Below the pieces are notes generated by a model. The model saw nothing but the letters and a program-made list of their open reading frames with translations. It was not told the DNA's origin and searched no databases. Of a DNA stretch of 64,000 nucleotides, positions 26,679-36,050 are shown one piece after another (position 1 is the first letter of the stretch; each line of letters starts with the position of its first letter). Origin of the DNA: CAVORB01 sp963736235 (GTDB taxonomy: Bacteria > Pseudomonadota > Gammaproteobacteria > Chromatiales > Chromatiaceae); the NCBI GenBank assembly GCA_963736235.1, contig CAVTOR010000005.1, positions 372,001 through 436,000 of the forward strand, given 5' to 3'. The position numbers and the translations under genes are program-made.

Positions 26679-26731
26679 GCGCTGAATTGATCAGCGCTTC
26701 CTCAGGCAGAAGGGGTTCGGGTGGGGCTGAT
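26679..26731. repeat. Further palindromic segment of the post-soxB repeat region
   Basis: An inverted repeat AAGCGCTGA/TCAGCGCTT is followed by a TTCGGGTGGGG tract also found near 6858. Together with the element just upstream this looks like a composite of REP or MITE-type intergenic repeats. No gene is seen between 26539 and 26864. Confidence 0.4.
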
Positions 26732-26864
26732 GGCTTCACTCGATTCTCTTTTTCCCTGGCGGGCGGAGCGGTGCGAACAGCGCAGACCCGATGACCGCCC
26801 GATTCTCCTCGGGCGCCGACGAACATCGCGGTCCTGGACCGACCGCATTCTCTAGGTCTCGCCC

Positions 26865-27626
26865 ATGACGCACGCAAATCACCTGACGCCCGTCGCCGGA
26901 ATCCATAGCGTGCGCGCCGCGCTCAAGCACGGTGGGGGAGTGAGTGAGGTCTGGCTGGAGCGCCGGCGGCGGGACAAACGCCTAGGGGAAATCGCCGTTC
27001 TCGCGCGAGAGGCCGACGTCCCGGTACGACAGGTGGACCGCGACCAGCTGGAGCGCGAGGCCCACGGCGTCAATCATCAGGGCGCCCTGGCCTGGGTGCG
27101 CACCCCCGCCAGCCGCTCGGAGCAGGACCTGCCCGCGATCATCGAGCAAGCGGGCGGCGCGCCTTTCCTGCTGCTCCTGGACGAGGTGCAGGACCCGCAC
27201 AATCTAGGGGCCTGTCTGCGCACCGCGGATGCGGCAGGGGTGCACGCGGTCATCGCGCCGAAGGACAACGCGGTCGGTCTCACCCCCACCGTCTGCAAGG
27301 TGGCCAGCGGTGCCGCCGAGGCCGTGCCCTACGTGCAGGTGACCAACCTTGCCCGGGTCATGGACGGGCTGAAGCAGCAAGGCGTCTGGATGATCGGGAC
27401 CGCCGGTGAGGCCGAGTCCGACCTGTTCCAAACCGACCTCGCAGGGCCCTTGGGGCTGGTCATGGGCGGCGAGGGGAAGGGCCTGCGGCGGCTGACCCGT
27501 GAGCGCTGCGATCTTCTGGTGCGCCTGCCGATGTTCGGGACCGTAGAGAGCCTGAACGTCTCGGTCGCGACCGGCATCTGTCTCTACGAGGCGGTGCGGC
27601 AGCGCCTCCCGTCCGGAAGACCATGA
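26865..27626 (+). CDS. rlmB: 23S rRNA (guanosine-2'-O-)-methyltransferase RlmB
   Basis: A 253-residue SPOUT/TrmH-family enzyme with an N-terminal substrate-binding domain (about 1-80) and a C-terminal trefoil-knot domain. Family motifs seen are LDEVQDPHNLGACLRTADAAG, cut here to its core DPHNLGA, then GLVMGGEGKGLRR and LPMFGTVESLNVSVATGI. It would methylate G2251 of 23S rRNA using S-adenosylmethionine. The length is normal. It converges with the HDAC-like gene. Confidence 0.93.
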   Translation: MTHANHLTPVAGIHSVRAALKHGGGVSEVWLERRRRDKRLGEIAVLAREADVPVRQVDRDQLEREAHGVNHQGALAWVRTPASRSEQDLPAIIEQAGGAPFLLLLDEVQDPHNLGACLRTADAAGVHAVIAPKDNAVGLTPTVCKVASGAAEAVPYVQVTNLARVMDGLKQQGVWMIGTAGEAESDLFQTDLAGPLGLVMGGEGKGLRRLTRERCDLLVRLPMFGTVESLNVSVATGICLYEAVRQRLPSGRP

Positions 27627-27656
27627 CCAGGGGACTGAACCGCCGTGCTCGATCTC

Positions 27657-28588
27657 TCAACCATGGCCGATCAGCTCGTCGATATGGGTGCTCACGCAGC
27701 GACCGAGGGCATTGAGGTCGTAGCCGCCTTCGAGGCAGGAGACCACCCGCTCATGGGAGTGCTTCACCGCTAGGTCATGGAGCTCGCGTGTAATCCAGGC
27801 GTAATCCGCCTCCCGTAGATTGAAGTGGGCCATGTCGTCCTCGGCGTGGCCGTCGAACCCGGCGGAGATCATGATGAGCTGCGGCGCGAAGGCGTCGATG
27901 CGCGGCAGCCAGCCCTGCTCCACGGCCGCCTTGAACTCGGGGCCGCCGGTGAGCTTGGGGAGCGGGATGTTGACGATGTTGGGAGCGTCCGTGTGGGCGC
28001 CGGTGCCCGGATAGAAGGGGTGTTGGAAGCTCGAGCAGAAGAGCACCCGCTCGTCGCCCTTGAAGATGTCCTCGGTGCCGTTGCCGTGGTGGACGTCGAA
28101 GTCCACGATGGCAACGCGCTCGAGCCCGTACTCGGCCATGGCGTGGGCGGCGCCCACCGCCACGTTGTTGAAGAAACAGAAGCCCATCGCCCGGCTGCGC
28201 TCGGCATGGTGACCGGGCGGGCGCACGCAGCAAAATGCGGCGTGGTGCTTGTCGCTCATCACCAGGTCGACGCCGAGTGTCGCGGCCCCCGCCGAGCGCA
28301 GCGCCGCGGGCAGGGTGCCCTTGTTCATCGCGGTGTCCCCGTCCAGCCAGGTGAGGACATCGCCGCCCTGGGCGCATTGTCGAACACCATGCGCACGTAC
28401 TCTGGCGTATGCACCCGCGCCAATTGTTCGACGGTCGCCTCGGGGGCGTCATAATGGGTTACCAGCATCTCCATGCCGGAGGCGATCATGCGGTCCTGAA
28501 TCGCGTGCAGCCGTTCGGGCTGCTCCGGATGATGGGCGCCCATGCGGTGGTCGTGACACAGGTGATGGCTGATAAAGGCGAGGTTCAT
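27657..28588 (-). CDS. HDAC-like (AcuC/HdaH type) deacylase (one frame break)
   Basis: A histone-deacetylase-fold zinc enzyme of about 310 residues. Motifs are CVRPPGHHAE (catalytic His pair), DFDVHHGNGTEDIF (zinc Asp and His) and SAGFDGHAED (second zinc Asp). The first 75 or so residues (from ISHHLCHDHRMG) lie in one frame and the rest in another; one missing C near 28373 explains the shift and gives NAPQGGDVLTW across the join. It could remove acetyl groups from lysines or from small amides. It is divergent from a PatZ-like acetyltransferase, which favours a protein-lysine role; inference. Confidence 0.88.
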
Positions 28589-28859
28589 ACTCTGCTCTCA
28601 ACTGTGGTCTTGAAAACACAAGTCGGGCACGCCGTGCGTGCATGCGCTACCGGCTTGTACCTACTCGAGTCCCGCCCGCCTTTGCGAAGACCGAACAATC
28701 GCTCGACAATTCCCATGATCGGGACGAGCGAGGGTTGGGAAGCGGGATCGCGGCAGTCCGGACTCGTCACGCTCCGCGGCGCGTCGCCGCATTGGGTGCG
28801 GTCGGGCCACATCCGGTGGCAAGCTTAATACCTTTTGCGCCCTTGGGGGGCGACTAGTC

Positions 28860-31538
28860 ATGCGATTGTCCGACATCGACCAGCTCTTCACTCCCGGTTC
28901 CATCGCGGTGTTCGGCGCCTGCGATCGGGATGGGTCGATGGGCGGGATGATCTACCGCAACCTCCTTGCCGCCGGTTTCAAGGGCCCCTGCTACGCGATC
29001 AATCCGAAGTACGAAAAGGTGGGCGGCAAGTCCTGCTACAAGAGCCTGCGCGAGGTGGGCAAGCAGGTAGACCTGGCGCTGATTGCCACCCCGGCGGAGA
29101 AGGCGCCGGAGATCCTCGACCAGTGCGGTGAGTTCGGCGTCAAGGCCGCCGTGGTCTACTCGGGCGGGTTCGCCGAGCAGGGAGACGGCGGGGCGGCGCT
29201 GCAGGATCGGCTGGTGGAGGCGGCGCGGCGCAACCGTATCCGGGTGCTGGGTCCCAACACGCTGGGCGTGATCCGGCCGCAGAACGGGCTCGATGCGACC
29301 CTGGGTGGGGAGCCACCGCTGCGGGGCAACGTCGCGCTGGTCTCCCAATCCGGGGCCGTGTGCCGCGCCATTCTGGATTGGTCCGGGCCGCGCCAGTTGG
29401 GATTTTCCGCCGTGGTGTCCATGGGCGCGGCGGCGGACGTGGACTTCGGGGACGTTCTCGACTACCTGGCGCTCGACATGCACACCCAGAGCATCCTGTT
29501 GTACGTGGAGGGTATTCGCGACGCTCGCCGGTTCGTGAGCGGTCTGCGGGCGGCGGCGCGGCTGAAGCCGGTGATCGTCATCAAGTCCGGACGTTATCCC
29601 GCGGGCTCCCGCGCCGCCAAATCCCACACCGGGGCATGGGTGGGATCCACCGAGGTCTTCCGCGCCGTGATGGAGCGCGCCGGCGTGGTCCAGGTGGAGG
29701 CGCTCGATCAGCTGTTCGCCGCGGCGCAGGTGTTCGGGATCGGCAAGCGCCTGGCCGGGGACAGGGTGGCCATCGTCACCAACGGCGGTGGCCCCGGCGT
29801 GCTGGCCGCCGACCGGGCGGTCGAGCTGGGTCTGACCCTGGCCCAGCTCACCGAGGAAACCCGGGCCAAACTGGAGGAAGCGCTGCCCGACCAGTGGTCC
29901 CACGGCAATCCGGTGGACGTGATCGGGGACACCACCCCGGAGCGGTACGCCGCCGCGGTGCGGGCCTGCCTCGAGGATCCGGAGGTCAACGGTGTCCTCG
30001 CGATCCTCGCGCCGCTCACGCTGAGCGATCCGACCAGCACCGCCGAGGCGGTGATCGCGGTCGCCGCGAAGAGCCGCAAACCGGTGCTCGCCTGCTGGAT
30101 GGGGGCCTCGCGCGTGGCCGAGGCGCAGAAGCTCTTCGCCGAGAACCGGGTGCCCCATTTCGACTCCCCGGAGGTGCTGGTGGAGGCCATGTCCTTCCTC
30201 GCCACCCACCATCGCAACCAGAAGCTGCTGATGCAGTCCCCCGGGCCTCTATCGGAGCGCAAGAACCCCGACGTGGAGGGCGCCCGCCTCATCATCGAGG
30301 GGGTGATGGCGGAAGGGCGCAAAACCCTTGGCACCATCGAGGCCAAGGCCATCCTCTCCGCCTTTCGAATCCCCACCATGCAAGCCGTGCTGGCCCGCAC
30401 CCCGAACGAGGCCCTGATGGCGGCCCAGGCCCTGGGGTTCCCGGTGGTGATGAAAATCAACTCGCCGGATATCGGGCACAAGTCGGACGTGGATGGTGTG
30501 CGTCTCAACATCACCGACGCTCAATCCGTGCGCCGTACCTACACCGAGATCGTCGAGCGGGCCAGGAAGCTGAGGCCCGAGGCCGAGATTTCCGGAGTGA
30601 GCGTCGAGCACATGGTTCCCACCCGCGCCGCCCGCGAGCTCATGATCGGGGTGGTGCGGGACGCGGTGTTCGGGCCCGTGATCAGCTTCGGTGCCGGCGG
30701 TACCGAGCTGGAGGTGCTCGAGGACCGGGCGCTGGGGCTGCCTCCCCTCAACGATTTCATCATCGAGACCATGATCGACCACACGCGGGTGGCCCGTATT
30801 CTGGGGGCGTTCCGGCACATGCCGCCGATGAACCGGCGGGCGTTGGCCAAGATCCTGCAGCGGGTCTCCGAGATGGTGTGCGAGCTGCCGGAGATCGTGG
30901 AGATGGACATCAATCCCCTGATCGGCAACGACAAGGACGTGATCGCCGTCGATGCGCGCATCCGGGTCCGCTATCGCCCGCCACAGATGCCGACCTACGG
31001 CCACATGGCCATCCACCCCTATCCGGCCCAGCTCACCGAGCGCGTACAGCTACCCGATGGGACCGATCTGGTGATCCGTCCCATCCGGCCCGAGGACGCG
31101 GAGATGGAACAACATTTCGTGCGCGGGCTCTCGGAGCAGACCAAGTACTTCCGATTCATGCAGGCGATCAAGGAGCTCACGCCAGAGATGCTGGTGCGCT
31201 TTACCCAGATCGACTACGACCGGGAGATGGCCCTGATCGGCGTGGTCGAGCAGGAGGAAGGGGAGGTGGAAGTGGGCGTGGCGCGCTACATGGCGCGCCC
31301 GGGCGGCGAGGCTTGCGAGTTCGCCATCGTCGTCTCTGATCATTGGCGTGACCGGGGCATCGGGGCGCGGCTCATGCGTTCCCTGATGCAGAACGCTCGC
31401 ACCCGCGGCTTCCGAGTGATGGAGGGCGAGGTACTGACCGCTAACACCCGCATGCTGGCGCTGGTCCAGTCCCTAGGCTTTCGGGTGGAGCGCGACCAGC
31501 TCGACCCCGGCGTCAAGCTGGTGCACAAGGTGCTGTGA
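28860..31538 (+). CDS. PatZ-like protein lysine acetyltransferase (NDP-forming acyl-CoA synthetase domains plus GNAT)
   Basis: An 892-residue protein, close to E. coli PatZ (886). A CoA-binding domain (about 5-125), a succinyl-CoA-ligase-like flavodoxin domain (about 130-460, with KSHTGAW) and an ATP-grasp domain (about 480-705, with PVVMKINSPDIGHKSDVDGV) precede a GNAT acetyltransferase domain (about 720-885, with DHWRDRGIGARLM as the acetyl-CoA loop). It would acetylate protein lysines such as acetyl-CoA synthetase and may respond to acyl-CoA level. The upstream 271-base gap is shared with a divergent HDAC-like deacylase. Confidence 0.92.
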   Translation: MRLSDIDQLFTPGSIAVFGACDRDGSMGGMIYRNLLAAGFKGPCYAINPKYEKVGGKSCYKSLREVGKQVDLALIATPAEKAPEILDQCGEFGVKAAVVYSGGFAEQGDGGAALQDRLVEAARRNRIRVLGPNTLGVIRPQNGLDATLGGEPPLRGNVALVSQSGAVCRAILDWSGPRQLGFSAVVSMGAAADVDFGDVLDYLALDMHTQSILLYVEGIRDARRFVSGLRAAARLKPVIVIKSGRYPAGSRAAKSHTGAWVGSTEVFRAVMERAGVVQVEALDQLFAAAQVFGIGKRLAGDRVAIVTNGGGPGVLAADRAVELGLTLAQLTEETRAKLEEALPDQWSHGNPVDVIGDTTPERYAAAVRACLEDPEVNGVLAILAPLTLSDPTSTAEAVIAVAAKSRKPVLACWMGASRVAEAQKLFAENRVPHFDSPEVLVEAMSFLATHHRNQKLLMQSPGPLSERKNPDVEGARLIIEGVMAEGRKTLGTIEAKAILSAFRIPTMQAVLARTPNEALMAAQALGFPVVMKINSPDIGHKSDVDGVRLNITDAQSVRRTYTEIVERARKLRPEAEISGVSVEHMVPTRAARELMIGVVRDAVFGPVISFGAGGTELEVLEDRALGLPPLNDFIIETMIDHTRVARILGAFRHMPPMNRRALAKILQRVSEMVCELPEIVEMDINPLIGNDKDVIAVDARIRVRYRPPQMPTYGHMAIHPYPAQLTERVQLPDGTDLVIRPIRPEDAEMEQHFVRGLSEQTKYFRFMQAIKELTPEMLVRFTQIDYDREMALIGVVEQEEGEVEVGVARYMARPGGEACEFAIVVSDHWRDRGIGARLMRSLMQNARTRGFRVMEGEVLTANTRMLALVQSLGFRVERDQLDPGVKLVHKVL

Positions 31539-31618
31539 ATGTTGGAGGCTGGCCGCTATCGGCGCGCTATTCGATCCGCACCTCGTGGTTCGTGGCGCGG
31601 CGGACGAGGTACAAAGCG

Positions 31619-32527
31619 ATGACGCGTATCTGTCTCTTGTGTCTGGCGTTCGTCTTGCTCGCCGCGCCAACGGCCGGAGCCTTTGCCGCGCCTCCGTCAC
31701 GGGAGGCCGTGGTGGACGCGCACCTGCACTACAAGTGGAACCAGGCGGAGGTGACCTCTCCTAAGGAGGCCGTCGCCGCCCTGCGTGAGAACGCGGTGGA
31801 GCTGGCCGTGGTCACCGGCACCCCGCCCGAGCTGGCCCTGAAGCTTCATGCCCTGGCACCGGATCTGATCGTGCCCATCTTCGGCCCCTATCGGACCAGC
31901 GGGGAATGGTACCGCTGGCAGGCGCGCGCCGACCTGGTGGACGAGGCGCGCGAGGCCCTTGACGGGGGCGTGTACCGGGGCATCGGCGAGCTGCACCTGA
32001 TCGGCGGTTTCGCCATGCGCTGGCAGACCAGCGAGGTGCTCAAGGGGCTCCTAGCCCTCGGCGCGGCCTACCAGGTGCCGGTGCTGGTGCACATGGAGTT
32101 CTCGCGCGCGGATCCGACCCTGTCGCTGTGCCGCGGCAACCCGGGCAACCGCCTGATTCTGGCCCATGCGGGCGGCGTGCTGCCGTCGGCTGAGGTGGCG
32201 CGCATCCTCTCGGAGTGCCCGAAGGTGTGGGTGGACCTCGCTGCCCGCGACCCGTGGCGCTACGTGCGCAACCCCATCACGGACGGGGAGGGGCGCTTGC
32301 TTCCGGAGTGGGAGGCCCTGGTGCTCAGCCACCCTGACCGCTTCCTGATCGGTTCAGACGCGGTATGGCCGGTCGATCAGCTCGACGCCTGGGATCAGGC
32401 GGACACCGGGTGGGAGCGAATCGGCGAGTTCCTCGACTTCCATCGCCGCTGGGTCTCCTTCCTGCCGCCGGGGGTTGCGGCGAAGGTTCTGCGTGAGAAT
32501 GCCCGTGACCTGTTCCTGGGACAGTAG
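31619..32527 (+). CDS. Exported amidohydrolase-family protein
   Basis: A 302-residue TIM-barrel amidohydrolase (Amidohydro_2-like). A signal peptide (about 1-24) is followed by DAHLHYKW with the HxH metal motif, then GIGELHLIGG, PVLVHMEFS, LILAHAGG and IGSDAVWP, which supply the other His and Asp metal ligands. I chose the ATG at 31619, which gives a proper signal peptide. The substrate is unknown and location is probably periplasmic. It lies 80 bases after the patZ-like gene. Confidence 0.82.
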   Translation: MTRICLLCLAFVLLAAPTAGAFAAPPSREAVVDAHLHYKWNQAEVTSPKEAVAALRENAVELAVVTGTPPELALKLHALAPDLIVPIFGPYRTSGEWYRWQARADLVDEAREALDGGVYRGIGELHLIGGFAMRWQTSEVLKGLLALGAAYQVPVLVHMEFSRADPTLSLCRGNPGNRLILAHAGGVLPSAEVARILSECPKVWVDLAARDPWRYVRNPITDGEGRLLPEWEALVLSHPDRFLIGSDAVWPVDQLDAWDQADTGWERIGEFLDFHRRWVSFLPPGVAAKVLRENARDLFLGQ

Positions 32528-32580
32528 ACGGCGCTTCGCCGCCTATGATGGGCGAATGGCCCGCCGTGCCGTCTTGCCGT

Positions 32581-32952
32581 TTACTGGCCGAGCCAGCGCT
32601 GCAGGCGTTCCGCCTCGACCTCCACTGTCCCGACCCCGGATAGGATGCGCGGGGTATCCCCGGCCTTGACGGCTCGCTCCAGATCCTGCAACGCGGAATC
32701 CAGGGCCGGTACCGCGCAGTAGCTGGTGCCGCCCCGCATGCGGTGTGCGATCTCCTTCAGCGTACCCCAGTCTTCCGCCTTCGCGGAGGCGGCCAGGCGC
32801 TCCAGGTCGGCGGGCAATCCTCGCAGCAAGGCGGCAAGCAGCTCCTGGGCGAGCTCCGCGTCGCCCCCCGTGGCTGCCAGCGCCGCCGCCTCGTCCCGCG
32901 GTGGCGGGAACCCGGTGTCGGCTGGAAATGGGTTTTCCCGATGGTCTTGCAT
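32581..32952 (-). CDS. HPt (histidine phosphotransfer) domain protein
   Basis: A stand-alone 123-residue HPt domain. The phosphoacceptor His70 lies in LKEIAHRMRGGTSYCAV, a close match to the HPt core of BarA-type hybrid kinases, where the motif is followed by a Gly/Ser-rich turn. It would shuttle phosphate between a hybrid kinase and a response regulator. No partner gene is near, so the pathway is unknown. It converges with the amidohydrolase gene. Confidence 0.85.
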   Translation of the reverse strand: MQDHRENPFPADTGFPPPRDEAAALAATGGDAELAQELLAALLRGLPADLERLAASAKAEDWGTLKEIAHRMRGGTSYCAVPALDSALQDLERAVKAGDTPRILSGVGTVEVEAERLQRWLGQ

Positions 32953-33222
32953 CTCGTTTTCTCGACTGCGAGTTGTTTTTTCTTGAAACCTACGGCACCA
33001 GGGCTGGTACGTCCAGGGTCGGAGGACGAAAACTCACCGCTTGCGCGCGCTTCGGCCCATGCGGTCGGATTCCGCCCTGGTATTCGTCTTGCCAGATGTG
33101 ACCGCTGTGACGATCGCGGTCTCCGCGCGTATGATTACGGCGTCCCATTACAACCGATTATCCTCGTTTCCGGCCCGCGCGAACGCGCTGAGCGGTGCCG
33201 GCGGGCGAATAGGCCGAACCAC

Positions 33223-34113
33223 ATGGCTTACCCCACGATTGAAGACTTTGTCGGCAACACGCCGCTGGTGCGGCTGCAGCGGCTGCCCGGGGACACCGAC
33301 AACCGGGTCCTGGTCAAGCTGGAGGGGAGCAATCCCGCGGGATCGGTCAAGGACCGCCCGGCACTCAGCATGATCCGGCGCGCCGAGGAGCGCGGGGAAA
33401 TCAAACCGGGCGACACCCTGATCGAGGCCACCAGCGGCAACACGGGCATCGCGCTCGCCATGGCGGCCGCCATCAAGGGTTACCGCATGATCCTGATCAT
33501 GCCCGAGCACATGAGCGTCGAGCGGCGGGCGGTGATGAAGACCTATGGCGCCGAGATCCTGCTCACCTCGAAGGAGGGCAGCATGGAGGCGGCCATCGAC
33601 CTTGCCCGGGAGATGGAATCGCGAGGGCAGGGCAGGATCCTGGATCAGTTCTCCAATCCGGACAACCCGCGCGCCCACTACGAGGGCACGGGCCCGGAGA
33701 TCTGGCGGGACACGCGCGGAGAGGTCACCCACTTCGTGAGCTCCATGGGCACGACCGGCACCATCATGGGTACCGGGCGGTTCCTCAAGGAGCGCAACCC
33801 CACCGTACAGATCGTCGGGGTGCAACCGACCGAGGGCTCCAGCATCCCCGGCATTCGCCGCTGGCCCGAGGCCTACTTGCCGAAGATCTACGACCCCGCC
33901 GGCGTAGACCGCATCATCGACGTGTCCCAGGAGCAGGCGGAACGCACCGCCCGGGACCTGGCCGCGAGGGAGGGGATCTTCGGCGGCATCTCCTCCGGCG
34001 GCGCCGTGGCGGCGGCGCTCGATCTTTCCCGAGAGCTCTCGGGGGCGGTGATCGTGGCCATCGTCTGCGACCGGGGTGACCGCTATCTCTCCACTGGCGT
34101 CTTTCCTGCCTGA
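33223..34113 (+). CDS. cysM: Cysteine synthase B
   Basis: A 296-residue PLP enzyme. The PLP Lys is in NPAGSVKDRPA, the substrate loop in EATSGNTGIALA, and the phosphate loop in SSMGTTGTIMGT. The CysM-type PTEGSSIPGI loop, and a length slightly shorter than CysK, favour CysM, which can use thiosulfate to make S-sulfocysteine. That would suit a thiosulfate-oxidising organism. The ATG at 33223 fits the family start (MAYPTIEDFVGNTPLV). The rlmD gene follows after 11 bases. Confidence 0.93.
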   Translation: MAYPTIEDFVGNTPLVRLQRLPGDTDNRVLVKLEGSNPAGSVKDRPALSMIRRAEERGEIKPGDTLIEATSGNTGIALAMAAAIKGYRMILIMPEHMSVERRAVMKTYGAEILLTSKEGSMEAAIDLAREMESRGQGRILDQFSNPDNPRAHYEGTGPEIWRDTRGEVTHFVSSMGTTGTIMGTGRFLKERNPTVQIVGVQPTEGSSIPGIRRWPEAYLPKIYDPAGVDRIIDVSQEQAERTARDLAAREGIFGGISSGGAVAAALDLSRELSGAVIVAIVCDRGDRYLSTGVFPA

Positions 34114-34124
34114 GCCGAGACGAC

Positions 34125-35456
34125 TTGTCCAAGCGCAAACGCAAGCCGCTGCCGCCCGATCCCGTCGAGTCGCAGATCGAGTCCATGACCCACGATGGCC
34201 GCGGGTTGACCCATGTGGACGGCAAGCCGGTGTTCGTCCACGGCGCGCTGCCGGGCGAGCGGGTTCTGTTCCGCTACACCCGCCTCCAGCGGCGCTACGA
34301 CGAGGGTGGGGTGACGGAGGTGCTCTCGCCGTCGAGACAGCGTGTCGCGGCGCGCTGTCCACATTTCGGCGTGTGCGGTGGCTGCAGCCTGCAGCACATG
34401 GATCCGGTCGCTCAGATCGAGGGGAAGCAGGAGATCCTCGCCGAGGTGCTTCTGCGCATAGGCAAGGTCCAGCCCGCCGAGTGGTTGCCGCCGCTGTCGG
34501 CGGGGCACTGGGGCTATCGTCGCAAGGCCCGGCTCGGGGTGCGCTACGTGCCGAAGAAGGGGCGGGCGCTGGTGGGTTTCCGCGAGCGGGGCAACTCCTT
34601 CGTTACCGATCTCACGCGCTGCGAAGTCCTCCATCCCCAGGTGGGAGAAAAGGTCACGGCCATTGCCGATCTGGTCAACGCGCTTTCGATCCGCGAGCGA
34701 CTGCCGCAGATCGAGGTAGCCATGGGGGACGGCCCCTGCGTGCTGGTCTTCCGGGTCCTGGATACACCGAGCGATCCTGATCTGGAGCGGCTGCGCGCGT
34801 TCGGCGAGGCGGAGGGCTTCCGCATCTACCTCCAGACGGGCGGGGTGGAGACCGTCCGGCCCCTGCCGGGTCATGAGATCGATCTCCACTACTCCCTTCC
34901 CGGCCACGAGGTGCGGATCCATTTCGAGCCCTCGGACTTCACCCAGGTGAACCTGGACCTGAACCGGTCCATGGTCGACCGCGCTTTGGCGCTGCTCGAT
35001 CCCCAACCGGACGAGCGGGTGCTGGACCTCTTCTGCGGGCTCGGAAATTTCACGCTCCCCCTGGCGCGAAGGGCGGCGGAGGTGGTGGGTGTCGAGGGCG
35101 ACGAGGGACTCATCGCGCGCGCTCGCTCCAACGCCGCGCGCAACGGGCTGCGCAATGTGCGCTTCGAGCGGGCCGATCTCTACGGGGAGCTGGATATCGC
35201 CCCCTGGCTGCGTGAGCATTTCGACAAGGCCCTGCTAGACCCCCCGCGCAGCGGCGCCCTGCAGGTCCTCGACCTGCTGCCGGCCGCCGGTATCCGCCGC
35301 CTGGTCTATGTGTCCTGTTATCCTTCGACCCTCGCGCGCGACGCGGATCGTCTGGTCAACGGGCTCGGTTATCGGCTGCTGGCGGCGGGCGCCATGGACA
35401 TGTTTCCGCATACCGCACACCTCGAGTCTATGGCCCTGTTCGAGAAGGCCGAATGA
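34125..35456 (+). CDS. rlmD: 23S rRNA (uracil-1939-C5)-methyltransferase RlmD
   Basis: A 443-residue enzyme with an N-terminal TRAM domain (about 10-70), an iron-sulfur cluster site (CPHFGVCGGC and a later Cys in TRCEVL) and a C-terminal methyltransferase domain (DLFCGLGNFTLPLA, DPPRSG, YVSCYPSTLARD with the catalytic Cys). The start is TTG at 34125, close behind cysM. Length and motifs are normal for RlmD. Confidence 0.93.
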   Translation: MSKRKRKPLPPDPVESQIESMTHDGRGLTHVDGKPVFVHGALPGERVLFRYTRLQRRYDEGGVTEVLSPSRQRVAARCPHFGVCGGCSLQHMDPVAQIEGKQEILAEVLLRIGKVQPAEWLPPLSAGHWGYRRKARLGVRYVPKKGRALVGFRERGNSFVTDLTRCEVLHPQVGEKVTAIADLVNALSIRERLPQIEVAMGDGPCVLVFRVLDTPSDPDLERLRAFGEAEGFRIYLQTGGVETVRPLPGHEIDLHYSLPGHEVRIHFEPSDFTQVNLDLNRSMVDRALALLDPQPDERVLDLFCGLGNFTLPLARRAAEVVGVEGDEGLIARARSNAARNGLRNVRFERADLYGELDIAPWLREHFDKALLDPPRSGALQVLDLLPAAGIRRLVYVSCYPSTLARDADRLVNGLGYRLLAAGAMDMFPHTAHLESMALFEKAE

Positions 35457-35502
35457 AGGTCGCGCGGGGAGATGCGGGCGAGCGCCAGTGAGACGCTGTT
35501 TA

Positions 35503-35540
35503 TTGGCCATCCTGGCGAAAATCAGCACGCTACCCAAGAA
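35503..35540. repeat. Dispersed repeat, short copy
   Basis: Thirty-eight bases match 26566-26603 with three differences, beginning TTGGCCATCCTGGC and ending ACCCAAGAA. The hairpin right arm present in the first copy is absent here. It lies between rlmD and the CYTH gene. Confidence 0.6.
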
Positions 35541-35582
35541 GAAGCTACTCCCGTAACCACGTAAAGAGACGGCATCACGAGC

Positions 35583-36050
35583 ATGGCAATCGAAGTCGAA
35601 CGCAAGTTTCTGGTCAAGAACGACGCTTGGCGCGACCAGGTGGAGTCCGAGGTCCACATCATGCAGGGTTATCTCGCCAACAACGCGGGCCTGACCGTGC
35701 GCGTGCGGGTGAAGGGCGATGAGGCGTTTCTGACCGTCAAGGGCGCCACCGAGGGCATCAGCCGTGCGGAGTTCGAGTACCCGATCCCGGTCGAGGACGC
35801 GGAGTCGATGCTGGCGGAGCTGGCCATCTCGCCGCCTGTCGACAAGGTGCGCTACAAAATTCCAGTCGGCGATCACGTCTGGGAGCTCGATGTCTTCGCC
35901 GGCGAGAACGCGGGGTTGGTGATGGCGGAGGTGGAGCTCGCCGCCGAGGACGAGGCCTTCGCGATGCCCGCGTGGGCGGGGGAAGAGGTCTCCGCGGATC
36001 CCCGCTATTACAACGTCAACCTGGCGCGAAACCCCTACAAGCGTTGGTGA
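35583..36050 (+). CDS. CYTH-domain (triphosphate tunnel metalloenzyme) protein
   Basis: A 155-residue stand-alone CYTH domain. The N-terminal signature EVERKFLV (ExExK, residues 4-8) and alternating charged residues on strands (RVRVKGDEAFLTVKG, WELDVF, MAEVEL) form the tunnel of triphosphate tunnel enzymes. Likely activity is hydrolysis of inorganic tripolyphosphate or a nucleoside triphosphate with Mg. Its stop overlaps the GTG start of the transporter binding protein. Confidence 0.9.
   Translation: MAIEVERKFLVKNDAWRDQVESEVHIMQGYLANNAGLTVRVRVKGDEAFLTVKGATEGISRAEFEYPIPVEDAESMLAELAISPPVDKVRYKIPVGDHVWELDVFAGENAGLVMAEVELAAEDEAFAMPAWAGEEVSADPRYYNVNLARNPYKRW

Noticed and set aside
26629..26877. 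A small minus-strand protein upstream of rlmB
   Set aside because: It lies within repeat-like palindromic DNA, overlaps the rlmB start and shows no recognisable motifs.
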